This document shows, piece after piece, positions 61,230-64,000 of a stretch of 64,000 nt of DNA. A model generated the notes under the pieces. The model worked only from the letters and a program-made list of their open reading frames with translations, did no database searches and was not told the origin of the DNA. This DNA is from Paenibacillus sp. 19GGS1-52 (GTDB lineage: Bacteria; Bacillota; Bacilli; Paenibacillales; Paenibacillaceae). The translations under genes and the position numbers were made by a program. Where the stretch lies: the NCBI RefSeq assembly GCF_022369515.1, contig NZ_CP059724.1, positions 496,001-560,000 on the forward strand, given 5' to 3'. The first letter of the stretch is position 1. Each line of letters opens with the position of its first letter.

Positions 61230-64000
61230 ATGAAGATGAAACCATACGACCATCCGGCAGCATTATACCCTTACCGGGAGTGGAGCCTCGGTGAAGATGC
61301 CTATGATGATAAGAACAATCAACGAAGCGAGAGCGTGTTCGCTCTCGGCAATGGATATATCGGCCTGCGCGGTAATTTTGAAGAAGGTTATCACGGTCAG
61401 GCAGGGTCATCTGTTACAGGGAATTATTTGAATGGGTTTTTCGATTCTGAACCGATTGTATACCCGGAAGGAGCCTATGGGTATCCCTCCCGTAACCAAG
61501 CGATGCTTAATGTTACTAATGCGCAGATTATCGAGCTGAGCATTGAGGGCCAGCCTTTTCATCTGAACAGCGGGTGGGTACATCGGTTTGAGCGAACGCT
61601 GGATATGAAGAGCGGTATTCTACACCGGGTGATCGAGTGGGAATCGCCTGCGGGTCACCGCGTGTTGCTGCAGATTCGGCGCATGGTGGCGCTGCAGCAT
61701 AAACATTTGGCTGCGATCCATTATGCGGTAACCGCGCTGAATTTTGCGGGAACCATCACGTTTACCTCGGCAATGGACGGTCATATTGAAAGACCGGAGG
61801 TTACGGATGATCCCCGTCTTGGAGCGGGTAGTTCTGAACCCAGCCTGCTGCTTGAAGCTACAGGACTCGGGGATGGCAATTCATTAGTATGGATGAAGCA
61901 GCGAACACGGCATACCCAGTTTGCACTGCTAACAGCGATGAATCACCAGCTGCATTCTACTTCCGGTTATGAAATAAGTAAGCACCAGGAGGAAGAACGG
62001 CTGTCTGCGCAGTTTGCTGTTTCGGTAACAGGTGGTGAGACCGTCTCGCTAACCAAATACATTACTTATCATACATCCAAGGATTATGGCGAAGAGGAGC
62101 TGATGGAGCGGAGTGCAAATGTGCTGCGTCTGGCAGTGGAGAACGGTTTCGAAGCCCTTGCCAAAGAGCAGCAGGGTTATCTGGATACCTTCTGGAGCCA
62201 TACGGATGTGGAGATTAACGGTGACCCGGCACTTCAGCAGGGGATTCGGTTCAACGCCTTCCAGTTGCTGCAATCGGTAGGACGCGACAGCGTTACGAAC
62301 ATCGGAGCCAAAGGTTTAACTGGTGAAGGTTACGAAGGACATTATTTCTGGGATACAGAAATGTATATGCTGCCCTTCTTCACCTCTACCCAACCAGAGA
62401 TCAGCCGTTCGCTGCTGGACTTCCGTTATGCTACGCTTGGCAAGGCAAGGGAACGGGCCGTAGTGATGTCACAGAAAGGCGCACTCTATCCTTGGCGTAC
62501 GATTGACGGGGAAGAGAACTCATCGTATTTCCCGGCAGGCACAGCGCAAGCGCATATCAATGCCGATATCGCGTATGGAATTAAGCAGTATGTGCTTGCT
62601 ACGGGTGATAATGAATTTCTCGTGACTAAAGGTGCGGAGATGCTATTCGAAACCTCCCGCTTCTGGGCTGATCTGGGCCATTTTAATCCGGCCAGAGACG
62701 GAGCCTTTTGCATAGATGCCGTAACGGGTCCTGATGAATACACGGCTATTGTCAACAACAATGCCTATACTAATCTAATGGTACAAGATCAGTTCAACTA
62801 CGCATATGAGACGGCAAAATTACTGCGACATCAGTACCCGCAGGATTATGAACGCCTGCAGCGTGAACTCGGTCTCACAGAGGAAGAAGTAGAGGGCTGG
62901 TTAGAAGCCGCCGCAAAGATGTTTATTCCCTTTGATGAGCAGTTGGGAATCTATGCACAGGACGATACCTTTCTGACCAAGAGAAAATGGGATTTCGACA
63001 ACACGCCAGCTGATAAATATCCGCTGCTGTTGAACTACCACCCTCTTGTAATCTATCGTCATCAGGTACTGAAGCAGGCGGATTTGGTGATGGCGATGTT
63101 TCTGTTGGGTGATCAATTCAGCTTAGCAGATAAGATCCGTAATTATAATTATTACGAGCCGCTTACAACACATGACTCTTCATTATCACCTTGCATCCAT
63201 AGTATTATGTCTGCGGAAATAGGTGATTTGGAGGGAGCTTACTCCTATTTCGATCGCACGGTACGAATGGATCTGGATGACATTAACCACAATGCCAAGG
63301 ACGGATTGCACATGGCGGCGATGTCAGGCTCATGGATGTCCATCGTGAATGGCTTTGGGGGCATGCGCCTTTATGATGGACAATTGTCCTTTAATCCAGT
63401 GCTGCCTTTACAATGGGATAGCTACCGTTTTAAGATTACCAATCACGGTCAACTGCTCGATATCTTTGTGGACCGGCAGGCAGTAGTCTATACGCTGCTG
63501 GAGGGTGACGGATTGGAAATCAGCCATAAGGGACATCCGATTGTGCTATCGCAAGCGGAGCCGATACGATATCCAATTACCAAGCAGCTGGAAGCCGTTA
63601 TCTTTGATCTTGATGGTGTTATCACTGATTCTGCGGAATATCACTATCAGGCGTGGAAAGCGTTGGCTGACGGGCTGGACGTGCCTTTCGATCGGGACAA
63701 GAATGAAAGGCTCAAAGGCGTTAGCCGAATGGAATCACTGGAGATCATTCTGGAGAATAGCGGTCTCAGCTTTACCAAGGCAGAGAAGGAACGGCTAGCG
63801 AAGCAGAAGAATGATAACTATAAGCTGATGATCCAGCGCATCACTCCGGCTGATCTGCTGCCAGGTATCGGCGAACTGCTAACTAGCCTTCAGGAGCAGG
63901 GCATTGCTGTCGGATTGGCTTCGGCCAGTCAGAATGCAACATTGATCCTGGAACGTCTGGAAGCCGGACATTGGTTTCAGGCGGTAGCAGACCCGGGGGA
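61230..64000 (+). CDS. GH65 disaccharide phosphorylase fused to beta-phosphoglucomutase, 3' end outside window
   Basis: ATG 61230 (AGGAGGAG upstream). The frame has no stop up to the window end (923 codons seen). Residues 1 to about 780 are a complete GH65 phosphorylase: FALGNGYIGLRGNFEEGY, NIGAKGLTGEGYEGHYFWDTE, YPWRTIDGEENSSYFPAGTAQ and AVTGPDEYTAIVNNNAYTN (each shorter than the family match). The same frame then enters a HAD domain at about 787 (FDLDGVITDSAEYHYQAWK, nucleophile D792, acid/base D794; later GLASASQNA). GH65 enzymes release beta-glucose 1-phosphate from a disaccharide, and beta-PGM converts it to glucose 6-phosphate. The fusion joins the two steps. Sugar specificity is unresolved. 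Confidence 0.92.
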   Translation, partial: MKMKPYDHPAALYPYREWSLGEDAYDDKNNQRSESVFALGNGYIGLRGNFEEGYHGQAGSSVTGNYLNGFFDSEPIVYPEGAYGYPSRNQAMLNVTNAQIIELSIEGQPFHLNSGWVHRFERTLDMKSGILHRVIEWESPAGHRVLLQIRRMVALQHKHLAAIHYAVTALNFAGTITFTSAMDGHIERPEVTDDPRLGAGSSEPSLLLEATGLGDGNSLVWMKQRTRHTQFALLTAMNHQLHSTSGYEISKHQEEERLSAQFAVSVTGGETVSLTKYITYHTSKDYGEEELMERSANVLRLAVENGFEALAKEQQGYLDTFWSHTDVEINGDPALQQGIRFNAFQLLQSVGRDSVTNIGAKGLTGEGYEGHYFWDTEMYMLPFFTSTQPEISRSLLDFRYATLGKARERAVVMSQKGALYPWRTIDGEENSSYFPAGTAQAHINADIAYGIKQYVLATGDNEFLVTKGAEMLFETSRFWADLGHFNPARDGAFCIDAVTGPDEYTAIVNNNAYTNLMVQDQFNYAYETAKLLRHQYPQDYERLQRELGLTEEEVEGWLEAAAKMFIPFDEQLGIYAQDDTFLTKRKWDFDNTPADKYPLLLNYHPLVIYRHQVLKQADLVMAMFLLGDQFSLADKIRNYNYYEPLTTHDSSLSPCIHSIMSAEIGDLEGAYSYFDRTVRMDLDDINHNAKDGLHMAAMSGSWMSIVNGFGGMRLYDGQLSFNPVLPLQWDSYRFKITNHGQLLDIFVDRQAVVYTLLEGDGLEISHKGHPIVLSQAEPIRYPITKQLEAVIFDLDGVITDSAEYHYQAWKALADGLDVPFDRDKNERLKGVSRMESLEIILENSGLSFTKAEKERLAKQKNDNYKLMIQRITPADLLPGIGELLTSLQEQGIAVGLASASQNATLILERLEAGHWFQAVADPG

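Overview
The window reads as chromosomal DNA of a Paenibacillus-like, low-to-moderate GC spore-former of the Bacillota. Supporting signs are the strong AGGAGG-type ribosome sites, frequent TTG and GTG starts, SigA-type promoters, intrinsic terminators with long T runs, a guanine riboswitch in front of xpt, cre-like CcpA sites, and protein families typical of Bacillus and Paenibacillus (YdaJ-N, YdjO, HxlABR, class D sortase). No tRNA, rRNA, CRISPR array, phage or intact insertion sequence was seen.

Layout. 1-6 kb: a partial coiled-coil protein, a membrane-anchored polysaccharide deacetylase, RlmN, a MarR relic, a small conserved protein, and an ATP-grasp/esterase pair whose first gene appears to start at AUU. 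5.6-16.5 kb: several regulator-plus-transporter or regulator-plus-enzyme modules (MarR/MFS, HxlR/SDR, HxlR/MFS), an AEC transporter, an aldo/keto reductase, GreA, an exported FAD protein, an SLH protein, and a 650-bp gap that probably encodes a structured RNA. 16.8-23.5 kb: riboswitch-controlled xpt, an MFS pump, and a tightly overlapping envelope operon (glutathionylspermidine-synthase-like ATP-grasp, DUF4247 lipoprotein, DUF350 protein, K+ channel) with no pspA inside it. 23.8-32.3 kb: a six-gene exopolysaccharide operon resembling ydaJKLMN of B. subtilis, ending in a degenerate GGDEF protein that keeps the c-di-GMP-binding RxxD site. An active-looking diguanylate cyclase lies about 1.4 kb downstream. 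35-43 kb: a DUF2339/DUF3999 pair, HAD phosphatase, glutamate dehydrogenase and an MBL hydrolase.

43-48 kb holds the cold-shock pair csp and ydjO, then a decayed sugar-ABC locus. That locus has fragments of a sensor kinase, of an AraC-type regulator and of both permeases around one intact solute-binding protein. A MATE pump follows. 48.4-51.2 kb: formaldehyde detoxification (hxlA, hxlB, hxlR) and an old-yellow-enzyme reductase. 51.3-55.7 kb: pepT, a class D sortase next to its probable LPNTA substrate, and a luciferase-like oxidoreductase. 56-64 kb: a complete alpha-glucoside-type system (LacI regulator, binding protein, two permeases, and a GH65 phosphorylase fused in frame to a beta-phosphoglucomutase domain). 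It carries four matching LacI-type operators and two cre-like sites, and the last gene runs off the window.

A dispersed 105-bp two-hairpin repeat occurs twice in full (17.65 and 48.03 kb) and once as a half copy (10.62 kb).
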